Positions 1 through 10,567 of a stretch of DNA of 64,000 bases are shown in pieces. The notes under the pieces were generated by a model. That model searched no databases. It saw only the letters and a program-made list of their open reading frames with translations, and was not told the DNA's origin. Each line of letters starts with the position of its first letter. Position 1 is the stretch's first letter. The position numbers were made by a program, and so were the translations under genes. Source of the stretch: Pseudomonas entomophila (GTDB taxonomy: Bacteria; Pseudomonadota; Gammaproteobacteria; Pseudomonadales; Pseudomonadaceae); the NCBI RefSeq assembly GCF_013523165.1, contig NZ_JAAMQI010000010.1:1-64000 (forward strand), in the 5' to 3' direction.

Positions 1-54
1 CAGCACCATTTCAGCAGCTTGAACTTTGTGTTCTTTCGAATAAGAATTGCGCAC
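1..54 (-). CDS. IS3-family transposase OrfA, N-terminal fragment
   Basis: The first 18 codons read VRNSYSKEHKVQAAEMVL (GTG start), preceded by GGAGG. This matches the typical opening of IS3-family OrfA proteins, whose N-terminal helix-turn-helix binds the inverted repeats. The rest of the gene lies outside the window. Whether it makes the usual OrfAB frameshift product cannot be seen. The assignment rests on a short segment plus the terminal inverted repeat just upstream. Confidence 0.7.
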   Translation of the reverse strand, partial: MRNSYSKEHKVQAAEMVL

Positions 55-110
55 TGATTTTGCCTCCAATTGGACGCCATTATAGCGTCCGAAGAAGGTG
101 TCCAAAATCA
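1..110 (-). mobile_element. End of an IS3-family insertion sequence (cut by window edge)
   Basis: The terminus reads TGATTTTGGACACCTTC inward on the minus strand from base 110, beginning with the TG expected of IS3-family inverted repeats. A GTG-started transposase reading frame with a GGAGG-type ribosome site begins 56 bases inside it. Only the left end of the element is in the window, so the other inverted repeat, target duplication and intactness cannot be judged. It ends about 15 bases from a REP sequence. Confidence 0.75.
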
Positions 111-124
111 TTAAGCCAGTTCAC

Positions 125-160
125 CCCCGTGCCGCGATCGGGCCCGGCGGGCCCGCAAAA
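125..160. repeat. REP-type palindrome next to the IS end
   Basis: The segment CCCGTGCCGCGATCGGGCCC continuing to CGGGCCCGCAAAA resembles the REP copy at about 35820-35855. The head part (GGGAGCGG and similar) is missing on the IS-proximal side, which suggests the element inserted beside or into a REP. Confidence 0.6.
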
Positions 161-236
161 CCAGCCCATTGGCCGTTGAATCCGGGCAATGCCCGTCACG
201 CGACGCAGCCTGGCTCCGTCACTCACCCCCGCGCCT

Positions 237-590
237 TCAGTCCTCTACCACCAACGTCCCGATCCCTTCCAGAATCGTCCGCAACGTGAGCGCCACCTCC
301 TGCCAGTCCTCGCCCTCGGTGCTGTGCAGAATCTCCAGGCGGGTCTGCCCATTGAGCGCATCCCGGTCCCCCTCGGCGACCTCGATCAGCAGCCGCTCGC
401 GGCCCAGCGTCACCGTCAGCGCATCGAGGGTGGAGAAATCCTCGCCCAAGGTCAGGTCGAGCGTGTCCTCGTCCGGGTAGCGCGTCATCAGGAACAGCTG
501 CCCACCGGTGCACGAGCAGCACAGGGTGGCCATGTTCTCTTCTTCTTCATCGCACGGGGTGGCGATCAGCAGGGCGGCGTTGAGTTGCAT
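237..590 (-). CDS. Conserved hypothetical protein, 117 residues
   Basis: I do not recognise a named family. The protein is acidic and opens MQLNAALLIATPCDEEEEN, with a CCSC cysteine cluster near residues 22-25 followed by alternating hydrophobic stretches. The cysteines could bind metal, but no standard zinc-finger spacing is present. The ATG at 590 is preferred because GGAAG lies 8 bases upstream; an ATG at 605 would add five residues. It is divergent from gdhB. It ends TLVVED. Coding is supported by a long uninterrupted frame with typical Pseudomonas third-position GC bias, but function is unknown. Confidence 0.6.
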   Translation of the reverse strand: MQLNAALLIATPCDEEEENMATLCCSCTGGQLFLMTRYPDEDTLDLTLGEDFSTLDALTVTLGRERLLIEVAEGDRDALNGQTRLEILHSTEGEDWQEVALTLRTILEGIGTLVVED

Positions 591-919
591 GCAGTCAGCT
601 TCCATTGAGTCGAGGCGCGATTCTGCCAGCCTTTTGCCCCGACCTGCACCTGCGCCTGCCGAGCGATGACCGAATATGTCGCAGCTCTGCAAGCCGCAGT
701 GACCGGTCAGTCGTTAAGCTGCATGGTCGATGGTCACCCGTAAAGGCACAGCCCTGGGCAGTCGCTTTTGCAGATGGCCATCCTCGGGAACGGATGGGCG
801 CCGAGCACCGTCTCACGCCTGAGTTCCACCGCCAGCAGGCCGGCGCCGGATTTCGGTCGGGCCAGGCCAGGCGGCAACGCGACGCTTCCTACACCAAAAA
901 GCACAAGCGGAGTAAACAG
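591..919. other. Intergenic region between the hypothetical gene and gdhB
   Basis: These 329 bases hold no convincing gene. The long gdhB frame stays open upstream to 605, but the extension has the arginine/serine-rich composition of non-coding high-GC DNA. Promoters for both divergent genes should lie here; I cannot point to a clear -10/-35 pair. Confidence 0.4.
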
Positions 920-3900
920 ATGGCGTTCTTCACCGCAGCCAGCAAGGCCGACTTCCAGCGACAACTGCAAGCGGCCCTGGCGCAGCACATCAGCGAACAG
1001 GCCCTGCCTCAAGTGACCCTGTTCGCCGAGCAGTTCTTCGGCATCATCCCCCTCGAAGAGCTGACCCAGCGCAGGCTGTCCGACCTGATCGGCTCGACCT
1101 TGTCGGCCTGGCGAATCATCGAGCGATTCGACCCCCGGCAGCCTCAAGTACGCGTCTACAACCCCGATTACGAGCGCCACGGCTGGCAATCGACCCACAC
1201 CGTGGTCGAAGTGCTGCATGACGACCTGCCGTTTCTCGTCGACTCCGTGCGGACCGAACTGAACCGTCGCGGCTACAGCATCCATACCCTGCAGACCACC
1301 GTGCTGAGCGTACGCCGCGGCGCAGCGGGCGAACTGCTCGAGCTGCTGCCCAAGTCCAGCCAGGGCGAGGGCGTGACCCACGAATCGCTGATGTACCTGG
1401 AGATCGACCGCTGCGCCAATGCCGCCGACCTGAGCGTGCTGGCCCGCGAGATCGAGAAGGTCCTGGCCGAAGTGCGCATCGTGGTCGAAGACTTCGAGCC
1501 GATGAAGGCCAAGGTCCGCGACCTGCAGGCACTGGTCGAGCAGAGCGCCTTCACCCCTGCCGAAGCCGAGAAGACCGATGTGCAGGGCTTCCTGTCCTGG
1601 CTGCTGGACAACCACTTCACCTTCCTGGGTTACGAAGAGTTCGTGGTCGAGGGCGATGCCGGCGGTGGCCACCTGGCCTACGACTCGAACTCCTTCCTGG
1701 GCCTGCCCCGCCTGCTGCGCACCGGCCTGAGCGCCGAAGACCTGCGCATCGAGGACTATGCGGTCAGTTACCTGCGCGAACCGCGCCTGCTGTCCTTCGC
1801 CAAGGCGTCGCAGCCCAGCCGTGTGCACCGTCCGGGCTACCCGGACTACGTGTCGATCCGCGAGATCGACGCCGACGGCAAGGTCGTCAAGGAATGCCGC
1901 TTCATGGGCCTGTACACCTCCTCGGTCTATGCCGAGAGCGTGCACACCATCCCGTACATCCGCAGCAAGGTCGCCGAAGTCGAGCGCCGTTCGCAGTTCG
2001 ACCCCAAGGCGCACCTGGGCAAGGAACTGACCCAGGTGCTCGAGGTGCTGCCGCGCGACGACCTGTTCCAGACCCCGATCGACGAGCTGTTCAGCACCGT
2101 CATGTCGATCGTGCAGATCCAGGAGCGCAACAAGATCCGCGTGTTCCTGCGCAAGGACCCGTACGGGCGCTTCTGCTACTGCCTGGCCTACGTGCCGCGC
2201 GAGATCTATTCCACCGAAGTGCGCCAGAAGATCCAGCAGGTCCTGATGGACCGGTTGCAGGCCACCGATTGCGAGTTCTGGACGTTCTTCTCCGAATCGG
2301 TTCTGGCACGCGTGCAGTTGATCCTGCGCGTCGACCCGAAGAACCGCATCGAGATCGACCCGCAGCAACTGGAGCACGAAGTGGTCCAGGCCTGCCGGTC
2401 GTGGAACGACGACTACTCGGCGCTGGTGGTCGAAAGCTTCGGCGAGGGCAAGGGCACCAACGTGCTGGCCAGCTTCCCGAAAGGCTTCCCGGCCGGGTAC
2501 CGCGAGCGTTTCGCCCCGCACTCGGCGGTGGTCGATCTGCAGCACGTGGTGGCGTTGTCCGATGACAAGCCGCTGGCCATGAGCTTCTACCAGCCACTGA
2601 CCCAGGTCGGCGAGCGCCAGCTGCACTGCAAGCTGTACCACGCCGACACGCCCCTGGCGCTGTCGGACGTCCTGCCGATCCTGGAGAACCTCGGCTTGCG
2701 CGTGCTGGGCGAGTTCCCCTACCGCCTGCGCCACGCCAATGGCCGCGAGTACTGGATCCACGACTTCGCCTTCACCTACAGCGAAGGCTTGAACCTGGAC
2801 ATCCAGCAGCTCAACGACACGCTGCAGGATGCATTCATCCACATCGTCAACGGCAACGCCGAGAACGATGCCTTCAACCGCCTGGTGCTGACCGCCGGCC
2901 TGCCGTGGCGCGACGTGGCGCTGCTGCGAGCCTACGCCCGCTACCTCAAGCAGATCCGCCTGGGCTTCGACCTGGGGTACATCGCCAGCACCCTGAACAA
3001 CCACACCGACATCGCCCGCGAGTTGACCCGGTTGTTCAAGACCCGCTTCTACCTGGCGCGCAAGCTGACCCAGGACGACCTGGACGACAAGCAGCAGCGT
3101 CTGGAGCAGGCCATCGTCACCGCTCTGGACGACGTCCAGGTGCTCAACGAGGACCGCATCCTGCGCCGCTACCTGGACCTGATCAAGGCCACGCTGCGCA
3201 CCAACTTCTACCAGCCTGACGCCAACGGCCAGCCCAAGAGCTACTTCAGCTTCAAGTTCAACCCGCGCGCCATTCCAGATCTGCCCAAGCCGGTGCCGAA
3301 GTTCGAAATCTTCGTCTACTCGCCGCGGGTCGAGGGGGTGCACCTGCGCTTTGGCAACGTGGCCCGTGGCGGCCTGCGCTGGTCCGACCGCGAAGAAGAC
3401 TTCCGCACCGAAGTGCTCGGCCTGGTCAAGGCCCAGCAGGTGAAGAACTCGGTCATCGTGCCGGTGGGCGCCAAGGGCGGCTTCCTGCCGCGACGCCTGC
3501 CCCTGGGCGGCAGCCGCGACGACATCCAGGCCGAAGGCATCGCCTGCTACCGGATCTTCATCTCGGGCCTGCTGGACATCACCGACAACCTGCGCGAAGG
3601 CGAGGTGGTCCCACCGGCCAACGTGGTGCGTCACGACGATGACGACCCCTACCTGGTGGTGGCGGCGGACAAGGGCACCGCGACGTTCTCCGACATCGCC
3701 AACGGCATCGCCATCGACTATGGCTTCTGGCTGGGCGATGCCTTCGCCTCGGGTGGCTCGGCGGGGTACGACCACAAGAAGATGGGCATCACCGCCCGTG
3801 GCGCCTGGGTCGGCGTGCAGCGGCACTTCCGCGAGCGCGGCATCAACGTCCAGGAAGACCCGGTCACCGTGATCGGCATCGGCGACATGGCCGGTGACGT

Positions 3901-5773
3901 GTTCGGCAACGGTCTGCTGATGTCCGACAAGCTCAAGCTGGTGGCGGCCTTCAACCACCTGCACATCTTCATCGACCCGAACCCGGATCCGGCGCGCAGC
4001 TTCGCCGAGCGCCAGCGCCTGTTCGACCTGCCGCGTTCGGCCTGGACCGACTACGACAGCAGCCTGATCTCCGAGGGTGGCGGGATCTTCCCGCGCAGCG
4101 CCAAGAGCATCGGCATCACTGCACAGATGAAGGAACGCTTCGCCATCGAAGCCGACCGACTGACCCCGACCGAGCTGCTGCACGCCTTGCTCAAGGCGCC
4201 GGTGGACCTGCTCTGGAACGGCGGCATCGGCACCTACGTCAAGTCCAGCCGCGAGAGTCACGCTGATGTCGGCGACAAGGCCAACGACGCGCTGCGCGTC
4301 GACGGCAACGAGCTGCGCTGCAAGGTGGTGGGCGAAGGCGGCAACCTGGGCATGACCCAGCTCGGCCGGGTCGAGTTCGGCCTTCACGGCGGCGCCACCA
4401 ACACCGACTTCATCGACAACGCCGGTGGCGTGGATTGCTCCGACCACGAAGTCAACATCAAGATCCTGCTCAACGAAGTGCTGCAGGCCGGCGACATGAC
4501 CGAGAAGCAGCGCAACCAGCTGCTGGGCAGCATGACCGAGGAAGTCGGCACGCTGGTGCTGGGCAACAACTACAAGCAGACCCAGGCGCTGTCGCTCGCC
4601 GCACGCCGGGCTCGGGAGCGCATCGCCGAGTACAAGCGGCTGATGGCCGACCTCGAGGCGCGTGGCAAGCTCGATCGCGCGATCGAGTTCCTGCCCACCG
4701 AAGAGCAGCTGGCCGAACGCCTGGCCGCTGGCCAGGGGCTGACCCGTGCCGAGCTGTCGGTGCTGATCTCCTACAGCAAGATCGACCTCAAGGAGCAGCT
4801 GCTCAAGTCCCAGGTCCCGGATGACGACTACCTGACGCGCGACATGGAAACCGCGTTCCCGCCATCGCTGGTGCACACGTTCGCCGCCGCGATGCGCCGT
4901 CACCGGCTCAAGCGCGAGATCGTCAGCACCCAGATCGCCAACGACCTGGTCAACAACATGGGCATCACCTTCGTCCAGCGGCTGAAGGAGTCCACTGGCG
5001 CCAGCCCGGCCAATGTCGCCGGGGCCTACGTGACGGTGCGCGACGTGTTCCACCTGCCACACTGGTTCCGCCAGATCGAGGCGCTGGACTACCAGGTGCC
5101 GGCCGAGATCCAGCTGACCCTGATGGACGAGCTGATGCGCCTGGGCCGTCGGGCCACGCGCTGGTTCCTGCGCAACCGCCGTGGCGAACAGGATGCCGGC
5201 CGTGACGTGGCGCACTTCGGGCCGATCATCGCGCGCCTGGGCCTCAAGCTCGACGAGCTGCTCGAGGGCCCGACCCGCGAACGCTGGCAGGTGCGCTACC
5301 AGAGCTTCGTCAAGGCTGGTGTGCCAGAGCTGCTGGCGCGCATGGTGGCCGGTACCACGCACCTGTACGCGCTGTTGCCGATCATCGAAGCCTCCGACGT
5401 CACCGGGCACGATCCGGCCCAGGTGGCCCAGGCCTTCTTCGCCGTGGCCAGCTCGCTGGACCTGACCTGGTACCTGCAGGAAATCGGCAACCTGCCGGTG
5501 GAAAACAACTGGCAGGCCCTGGCCCGTGAAGCGTTCCGCGACGACATCGACCTGCAGCAGCGCGCGATCACCATCTCCGTGCTGCAGATGGCCGATGCCC
5601 CGCAGAACATGGACGAGCGTGTGGCGCTCTGGTGCGAACAGCACCGGCCGATGGTCGAGCGCTGGAAGGCCATGCTCGAAGACCTGCGCAACGCCAGTGG
5701 CAACGACTACGCCATGTATGCGGTGGCCAACCGTGAGCTGGTGGACTTGGCGTTGAGCGGGCAGGGGCAGTAA
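920..5773 (+). CDS. gdhB: NAD-specific glutamate dehydrogenase, large (180 kDa) type
   Basis: This enzyme oxidatively deaminates glutamate to 2-oxoglutarate and ammonia with NAD+, feeding amino-acid carbon into the TCA cycle. The product is 1617 residues, the usual size for the GDH180 class, with N-terminal ACT-like regulatory regions and a central catalytic domain. The catalytic section near residues 805-855 contains GGLRWSDREEDFRTEV and VPVGAKGGF, the conserved substrate-binding lysine context of the family. The ATG at 920 is chosen because GGAGT lies 7 bases upstream and the protein then begins MAFFTAASKADF, typical for Pseudomonas; an upstream open extension to 605 is rejected on composition. 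It is followed by a hairpin and a REP pair, and converges on ppsR. A 1683-codon open frame on the opposite strand is a GC-bias shadow. Confidence 0.95.
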   Translation: MAFFTAASKADFQRQLQAALAQHISEQALPQVTLFAEQFFGIIPLEELTQRRLSDLIGSTLSAWRIIERFDPRQPQVRVYNPDYERHGWQSTHTVVEVLHDDLPFLVDSVRTELNRRGYSIHTLQTTVLSVRRGAAGELLELLPKSSQGEGVTHESLMYLEIDRCANAADLSVLAREIEKVLAEVRIVVEDFEPMKAKVRDLQALVEQSAFTPAEAEKTDVQGFLSWLLDNHFTFLGYEEFVVEGDAGGGHLAYDSNSFLGLPRLLRTGLSAEDLRIEDYAVSYLREPRLLSFAKASQPSRVHRPGYPDYVSIREIDADGKVVKECRFMGLYTSSVYAESVHTIPYIRSKVAEVERRSQFDPKAHLGKELTQVLEVLPRDDLFQTPIDELFSTVMSIVQIQERNKIRVFLRKDPYGRFCYCLAYVPREIYSTEVRQKIQQVLMDRLQATDCEFWTFFSESVLARVQLILRVDPKNRIEIDPQQLEHEVVQACRSWNDDYSALVVESFGEGKGTNVLASFPKGFPAGYRERFAPHSAVVDLQHVVALSDDKPLAMSFYQPLTQVGERQLHCKLYHADTPLALSDVLPILENLGLRVLGEFPYRLRHANGREYWIHDFAFTYSEGLNLDIQQLNDTLQDAFIHIVNGNAENDAFNRLVLTAGLPWRDVALLRAYARYLKQIRLGFDLGYIASTLNNHTDIARELTRLFKTRFYLARKLTQDDLDDKQQRLEQAIVTALDDVQVLNEDRILRRYLDLIKATLRTNFYQPDANGQPKSYFSFKFNPRAIPDLPKPVPKFEIFVYSPRVEGVHLRFGNVARGGLRWSDREEDFRTEVLGLVKAQQVKNSVIVPVGAKGGFLPRRLPLGGSRDDIQAEGIACYRIFISGLLDITDNLREGEVVPPANVVRHDDDDPYLVVAADKGTATFSDIANGIAIDYGFWLGDAFASGGSAGYDHKKMGITARGAWVGVQRHFRERGINVQEDPVTVIGIGDMAGDVFGNGLLMSDKLKLVAAFNHLHIFIDPNPDPARSFAERQRLFDLPRSAWTDYDSSLISEGGGIFPRSAKSIGITAQMKERFAIEADRLTPTELLHALLKAPVDLLWNGGIGTYVKSSRESHADVGDKANDALRVDGNELRCKVVGEGGNLGMTQLGRVEFGLHGGATNTDFIDNAGGVDCSDHEVNIKILLNEVLQAGDMTEKQRNQLLGSMTEEVGTLVLGNNYKQTQALSLAARRARERIAEYKRLMADLEARGKLDRAIEFLPTEEQLAERLAAGQGLTRAELSVLISYSKIDLKEQLLKSQVPDDDYLTRDMETAFPPSLVHTFAAAMRRHRLKREIVSTQIANDLVNNMGITFVQRLKESTGASPANVAGAYVTVRDVFHLPHWFRQIEALDYQVPAEIQLTLMDELMRLGRRATRWFLRNRRGEQDAGRDVAHFGPIIARLGLKLDELLEGPTRERWQVRYQSFVKAGVPELLARMVAGTTHLYALLPIIEASDVTGHDPAQVAQAFFAVASSLDLTWYLQEIGNLPVENNWQALAREAFRDDIDLQQRAITISVLQMADAPQNMDERVALWCEQHRPMVERWKAMLEDLRNASGNDYAMYAVANRELVDLALSGQGQ

Positions 5774-5789
5774 GCGGGAGGACATTGAA

Positions 5790-5826
5790 GGAAAGGGCCT
5801 GTGCCGCCGTGTGCAGGCCTTCTTTC
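5790..5826 (+). terminator. Likely terminator of gdhB
   Basis: AAAGGGCCTG and CAGGCCTTCTTT form an imperfect stem with a 12-base loop, 17 bases after the gdhB stop. The T-rich side is short, so strength is uncertain. Confidence 0.45.
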
Positions 5827-5846
5827 ACGTTGAAGCGGGTAAAGCT

Positions 5847-5976
5847 TGGGGCCGCGTTGCGGCCCATCGCGGCACGGGGGCCGCTCCTACAGGTGGATCG
5901 CGCGATGTTTTAATTCAGCGCTACGGTCCCATGTGTGCGCCCCCCGTGCCGCGATGGGCCGCAACGCGGCCCCAGG
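5847..5976. repeat. Inverted pair of REP sequences
   Basis: Copy one (5847-5893) carries GGGCCGCGTTGCGGCCCATC, then GCGGCACGGGGGCCGCTCC. Copy two (5939-5976) is its reverse complement, separated by about 45 bases. Such paired REPs between convergent genes are common in the P. putida group and can act as mRNA 3' ends or gyrase/IS targets. Confidence 0.8.
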
Positions 5977-6006
5977 GCTTTTAACAAACCTTATCTGTAA
6001 CCACCC

Positions 6007-6825
6007 TCACTTGAACCGCCGCTCCACCCCTTTCTCCACCAGGATCTTCGCCGAAATCTCCTCGACCGAGAAATGCGTCGAGTTGATGTGGGCGATGTTT
6101 TCCCGCCGGAACAAACTCTCCACCTCCCGCACCTCGAACTCGCATTGCGCGAAGCTCGAGTACCGGCTATTGGGCTTGCGCTCGTGGCGAATGGCAGTCA
6201 ACCGGTCGGGGTCGATGGTCAGGCCGAACAGCTTGTGCTGGTACTTTTTCAGTACCGCCGGCAACTGCAGCCGCTCCATGTCGTCCTCGGTCAGCGGGTA
6301 GTTGGCCGCACGGATGCCGAACTGCATGGCCATGTACAGGCAGGTCGGGGTCTTGCCACATCGGGACACACCCACCAGAATCAGGTCCGCCTTGTCGTAG
6401 TAGTGGGTGCGGGCGCCGTCGTCGTTGTCCAGGGCGAAGTTCACCGCTTCGATGCGCTCCATGTAGTTGGAGTTGCCGCCGATGGAGTGCGACTTTCCCA
6501 CCGAGTACGACGAATGCGCGGTCAGTTCCTGCTCCAGGGGCGCGAGGAAGGTCGAGAAGATGTCGATCATGAAGCCATTGGACGTGGCCAGGACTTCGCG
6601 GATGTCCTGGTTGACGATGGTGTCGAAGATGATCGGCCTGACCCCGTCGCGCTCGGCAGCGGCATTGATCTGCTGGACCATGGCCCGTGCCTTGTCGAGG
6701 GTATCGATGTACGGGCGGGTAAATTTGTTGAAGGGAATGGTATCGAATTGGGCCAGCAGGCTCTGACCCAGGGTCTCGGCGGTGATGCCGGTGCCGTCGG
6801 AAATAAAGAATGCGGTTCGCTTCAT
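6007..6825 (-). CDS. ppsR: PEP synthase regulatory protein (bifunctional kinase/pyrophosphorylase)
   Basis: PpsR inactivates PEP synthase by ADP-dependent phosphorylation of a threonine next to the catalytic histidine and reactivates it by phosphate-dependent dephosphorylation. The 272-residue protein belongs to the DUF299 family. The nucleotide-binding loop [10 protein letters not shown] lies in the C-terminal half, near residue 150, followed by the conserved ANYPL segment. The ATG at 6825 gives [20 protein letters not shown], the standard family N-terminus; the longer open frame to 7137 is discarded. It is divergent from ppsA, its substrate, with a 175-base shared regulatory gap, the standard arrangement in Pseudomonas and E. 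coli relatives. Confidence 0.95.
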   Translation of the reverse strand: MKRTAFFISDGTGITAETLGQSLLAQFDTIPFNKFTRPYIDTLDKARAMVQQINAAAERDGVRPIIFDTIVNQDIREVLATSNGFMIDIFSTFLAPLEQELTAHSSYSVGKSHSIGGNSNYMERIEAVNFALDNDDGARTHYYDKADLILVGVSRCGKTPTCLYMAMQFGIRAANYPLTEDDMERLQLPAVLKKYQHKLFGLTIDPDRLTAIRHERKPNSRYSSFAQCEFEVREVESLFRRENIAHINSTHFSVEEISAKILVEKGVERRFK

Positions 6826-7000
6826 GGGCACCCTGGACCTTGGCTGATGGCGCGCGTGGGATATGATAAGTTCGTTTTGTCGTATGCAGCGGTCGACAGT
6901 TTCACTTATTTTCCAGGTCAGGACTACACACGCTCGACGCCTCATTCCTCGAGGAGCGAGCACTTCCCGCTTTTCCAAAACAATCAGTGGAGAGATCACC

Positions 7001-9376
7001 TTGGTAGAGTACGTAGTTTCCCTCGATAAGCTCGGCGTCCATGATGTGGAGCACGTAGGGGGCAAGAACGCCTCCCTGGGCGAGATGATCAGCAACCTCG
7101 CCGGGGCCGGTGTCTCGGTGCCAGGCGGCTTCGCCACTACGGCTCAGGCCTACCGCGACTTTCTCGAGCAGAGCGGCCTGAACGACCGCATCCACGCCGC
7201 CCTGGACGCCCTGGACGTCGACGACATCGCAGCCCTGACCCAGACCGGCGCGCAGATCCGCCAGTGGGTCATGGACGCCGAGTTCCCCCCGCGCCTGGAC
7301 GCCGAGATACGCCGCGCCTTCGCCGAGATGGCCGCCGGCAACGACACCATGGCCGTCGCCGTGCGCTCCTCGGCCACCGCCGAAGACCTGCCGGACGCCT
7401 CCTTCGCCGGCCAGCAGGAGACCTTCCTCAACATCCGTGGCGTCGACAACGTGATCCGCGCCGCCAAGGAAGTCTTCGCCTCGCTGTTCAACGACCGTGC
7501 CATCGCCTACCGCGTGCACCAGGGCTTCGACCACAAGCTGGTGGCCCTGTCCGCCGGCGTGCAGCGCATGGTCCGCTCCGAGACCGGCACGGCCGGCGTG
7601 ATGTTCACCCTCGACACCGAGTCGGGCTTTCGCGACGTGGTGTTCATCACCGGCGCCTACGGCCTGGGCGAGACCGTGGTCCAAGGCGCGGTGAACCCGG
7701 ACGAATTCTACGTGCACAAGGCCACCCTGCAGGCCGGGCGCCCGGCGATCCTGCGCCGCAACCTGGGCAGCAAGGCCATCAAGATGATCTACGGCGACGA
7801 AGCCAAGGCCGGCCGCTCGGTCAAGACCGTCGACGTCGACCGCACCGAGCGCGCGCGCTTCTGCCTGAGCGACGCCGAAGTCGCCGAGCTGGCCAAGCAG
7901 GCCATGATCATCGAGCAGCACTACCAGCGGCCGATGGACATCGAGTGGGCCAAGGACGGCGACGACGGCCAGCTGTACATCGTCCAGGCGCGCCCCGAGA
8001 CGGTGAAGAGCCGCTCCAGCGGCAACGTCATGGAACGCTACCTGCTCAAGGAAAAAGGCACCGTGCTGGTCGAAGGCCGGGCCATCGGCCAGCGCATCGG
8101 CGCCGGCAAGGTGCGGGTGATCAAGGACGTGTCGGAGATGGACAAGGTCCAGCCTGGCGACGTGCTGGTCTCGGACATGACCGACCCGGACTGGGAGCCG
8201 GTGATGAAGCGCGCCAGCGCCATCGTCACCAACCGCGGCGGGCGCACCTGCCACGCGGCGATCATCGCTCGTGAGCTGGGCATCCCGGCGGTGGTGGGCT
8301 GCGGCAACGCCACCCAGCTGCTCGAGGATGGCCAGGGCGTGACCGTGTCCTGCGCCGAGGGCGATACCGGCTACATCTTCGAGGGCGAACTGGGCTTTGA
8401 CATCAAGCAGAACTCGGTCGATGCCATGCCCGAGCTGCCGTTCAAGATCATGATGAACGTCGGCAACCCCGACCGCGCCTTCGACTTCGCCCAGCTGCCC
8501 AACGCCGGGGTCGGCCTGGCGCGCCTGGAGTTCATCATCAACCGCATGATCGGCGTGCACCCCAAGGCCCTGCTGAACTACGCCGGCCTGCCGCCGGAAC
8601 TCAAGGACAGCGTCGACAAGCGCATCGCCGGCTACGATGACCCGGTGGGCTTCTATGTCGAGAAGCTGGTCGAGGGCATCAGCACCCTGGCAGCGGCCTT
8701 CTACCCGAAAAAGGTCATCGTGCGCCTGTCGGACTTCAAGTCCAACGAGTACGCCAACCTGATCGGCGGCAAGCTGTACGAGCCGGAAGAAGAAAACCCC
8801 ATGCTGGGCTTCCGCGGTGCTTCGCGCTACATCAGCGAGGCGTTCCGTGACTGCTTCGAGCTCGAGTGCCGGGCGCTCAAGCGCGTGCGCAACGAGATGG
8901 GCCTGACCAACGTCGAGATCATGGTGCCGTTCGTGCGTACCTTGGGCGAGGCCAGCCAGGTCGTCGACCTGCTCGCCGAAAACGGCCTGGCCCGTGGCGA
9001 CAACGGCCTGCGCGTGATCATGATGTGCGAGCTGCCGTCCAACGCCCTGCTGGCCGAGGAGTTCCTGGAGTACTTCGACGGCTTCTCCATCGGCTCCAAC
9101 GACCTGACCCAGCTGACCCTGGGCCTGGACCGTGATTCGGGTATCATTGCGCACCTGTTCGACGAGCGTAACCCGGCGGTGAAGAAGCTGCTGGCCAATG
9201 CCATCGCTGCCTGCAACAAGGCGGGCAAGTACATCGGCATCTGCGGCCAGGGGCCTTCGGACCATCCGGACCTGGCCAAGTGGCTGATGGAGCAAGGCAT
9301 CGAAAGCGTGTCGCTGAACCCGGACTCGGTGCTCGAGACCTGGTTCTTCCTGGCAGAAAACCAGGGCGCCGCTTGA
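7001..9376 (+). CDS. ppsA: Phosphoenolpyruvate synthase
   Basis: PpsA converts pyruvate, ATP and water to PEP, AMP and phosphate, the entry step of gluconeogenesis from C3 compounds. The 791-residue product has the N-terminal ATP-grasp domain (residues 1 to about 340), the central swivelling phosphohistidine domain with [17 protein letters not shown] (active histidine at about residue 418, with the regulatory threonine two residues before it), and the C-terminal PEP/pyruvate TIM barrel ([17 protein letters not shown]). The start is a TTG at 7001 ([12 protein letters not shown]), with GGAGAG 8 bases upstream. Two hairpins follow, the second a good terminator. Confidence 0.96.
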   Translation: MVEYVVSLDKLGVHDVEHVGGKNASLGEMISNLAGAGVSVPGGFATTAQAYRDFLEQSGLNDRIHAALDALDVDDIAALTQTGAQIRQWVMDAEFPPRLDAEIRRAFAEMAAGNDTMAVAVRSSATAEDLPDASFAGQQETFLNIRGVDNVIRAAKEVFASLFNDRAIAYRVHQGFDHKLVALSAGVQRMVRSETGTAGVMFTLDTESGFRDVVFITGAYGLGETVVQGAVNPDEFYVHKATLQAGRPAILRRNLGSKAIKMIYGDEAKAGRSVKTVDVDRTERARFCLSDAEVAELAKQAMIIEQHYQRPMDIEWAKDGDDGQLYIVQARPETVKSRSSGNVMERYLLKEKGTVLVEGRAIGQRIGAGKVRVIKDVSEMDKVQPGDVLVSDMTDPDWEPVMKRASAIVTNRGGRTCHAAIIARELGIPAVVGCGNATQLLEDGQGVTVSCAEGDTGYIFEGELGFDIKQNSVDAMPELPFKIMMNVGNPDRAFDFAQLPNAGVGLARLEFIINRMIGVHPKALLNYAGLPPELKDSVDKRIAGYDDPVGFYVEKLVEGISTLAAAFYPKKVIVRLSDFKSNEYANLIGGKLYEPEEENPMLGFRGASRYISEAFRDCFELECRALKRVRNEMGLTNVEIMVPFVRTLGEASQVVDLLAENGLARGDNGLRVIMMCELPSNALLAEEFLEYFDGFSIGSNDLTQLTLGLDRDSGIIAHLFDERNPAVKKLLANAIAACNKAGKYIGICGQGPSDHPDLAKWLMEQGIESVSLNPDSVLETWFFLAENQGAA

Positions 9377-9423
9377 TGTGATGAGGCGCGGGCGTGCCTG
9401 GCACGCCCGTGTGTGGATCTTTC

Positions 9424-9458
9424 AGGGCGAGGCTCAGCGATGAGCCTTGCCCTTTTTC
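9424..9458 (+). terminator. Rho-independent terminator after ppsA
   Basis: AGGGCGAGGCTCA and TGAGCCTTGCCCT form a near-perfect stem with a four-base loop, followed by TTTTT. A second GC-rich hairpin (GGGCGTGCC/GGCACGCCC) sits at about 9388-9408. Confidence 0.85.
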
Positions 9459-9471
9459 GTACAAGTACCTT

Positions 9472-10464
9472 ATGCAAAGCAGCAGTACCCTGTTTCCCGT
9501 GGCGTTGCTCAGTGCCGAGCGACGCGGCGACCTCAGCGAAGACGTCTACCGCATCAAGGCCGGCACCGGGGCGGACCCGTCGGTCGAACTGGCCGTGACC
9601 CGCCTGGGCCTGGCCAGCGAAACGCAGGCGAGTGGCGTGCCGGTGATCCTGCTGCATGGCAGCTTCTCCAATCGGCGTTTCTGGTTCTCTCCCAAGGGCA
9701 TCGGCCTGGGCGCGTTCCTGGTGCGTGCCGGGTTCGATGTCTGGATTCCCGAGATGCGCGGCCATGGGCTATCGCCGCGCAATCGTCGCTGGCGCGACAA
9801 CCGCGTGGCCGACTATGCCCGCGAAGACCTGCCGGCGATTGCCGCGTTCGTCCAGGAACAGTCCGGGCAAACGCCGCACTGGGTGGGTCACTCCCTGGGC
9901 GGCATCACCTTGGCCGCTGCCTTGGGCGGCGGGCACCTGGCGGCGAGCCAGGTGGCCAGCGTCGCCCTGTTCGGTACCCAGGTCAGCCACTTTTCGTGGG
10001 CCTTGAAGGTGCCGCTGGTGGAATGGTTCGCCCGGCGTGTGCTCAAGCGCTGCGCACAAGTCTCGGGGCCACGCCTGAAACGCGGCCCGGAAGACGAGCC
10101 GGTCGGCCTGGTCATCGAGGTGATGCGCTGGCATGGGCTGTTCGGTCGCTTCGGCGAAGGCCAGCATGATTGGTGGGCAGGCCTGGCCCAGGTCGAGGTG
10201 CCCATGCTGGCGGTGACCAGCCGCACCGACGCCCAGGACCCTGCCTGGGCCTGCCAGGCGTTGTTCGAGCAGGTGGGCAGCCCGCGCAAGCGCTTCCTGT
10301 GCCTGGGGCAGGAGCCCGGCTTCGCTGCGCTGGGGCATGTCGAGATGCTGGTGAGCAAGCAGGCCCAGGCGCAGGTCTGGCCGCTGGTACGCCAGTGGCT
10401 CGAACGGCCTGACACGCTCTTGCCCGAAGCGATGGCACCAGCGGGCGAGGCGGTGACGGGCTGA
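9472..10464 (+). CDS. Alpha/beta-fold hydrolase
   Basis: This 330-residue protein is an alpha/beta hydrolase, probably an esterase or lipase-like enzyme of unknown substrate. Visible features are the oxyanion-side motif [14 protein letters not shown] near residue 57, the nucleophile elbow VGHSLGG near residue 142, and a late histidine in the segment [10 protein letters not shown] that could complete the triad. No signal peptide is evident, so it is likely cytoplasmic. The ATG at 9472 follows the ppsA terminator directly; the upstream extension to 9394 would run through that terminator and is rejected. It is upstream of rraA but separated by about 100 bases. Confidence 0.8.
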   Translation: MQSSSTLFPVALLSAERRGDLSEDVYRIKAGTGADPSVELAVTRLGLASETQASGVPVILLHGSFSNRRFWFSPKGIGLGAFLVRAGFDVWIPEMRGHGLSPRNRRWRDNRVADYAREDLPAIAAFVQEQSGQTPHWVGHSLGGITLAAALGGGHLAASQVASVALFGTQVSHFSWALKVPLVEWFARRVLKRCAQVSGPRLKRGPEDEPVGLVIEVMRWHGLFGRFGEGQHDWWAGLAQVEVPMLAVTSRTDAQDPAWACQALFEQVGSPRKRFLCLGQEPGFAALGHVEMLVSKQAQAQVWPLVRQWLERPDTLLPEAMAPAGEAVTG

Positions 10465-10567
10465 ACATCGATTTGACCCGGTGGCGAGCCTGAAGGATGA
10501 TCGCTCAGGCCCACGCCCACCTGCGTGGCAAAGCCCTTCGACAGCCCGCGAATCAAAGGAGTGTGCC

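Noticed and set aside
734..5785. 1683-codon open frame antisense to gdhB
   Set aside because: Its product is His/Gln/Val/Asp-rich, has no domain that I recognise, and it exactly shadows gdhB; long antisense frames are expected in GC-rich coding DNA.
6902..9295. 797-codon antisense frame across ppsA
   Set aside because: Low-complexity shadow of the real gene.
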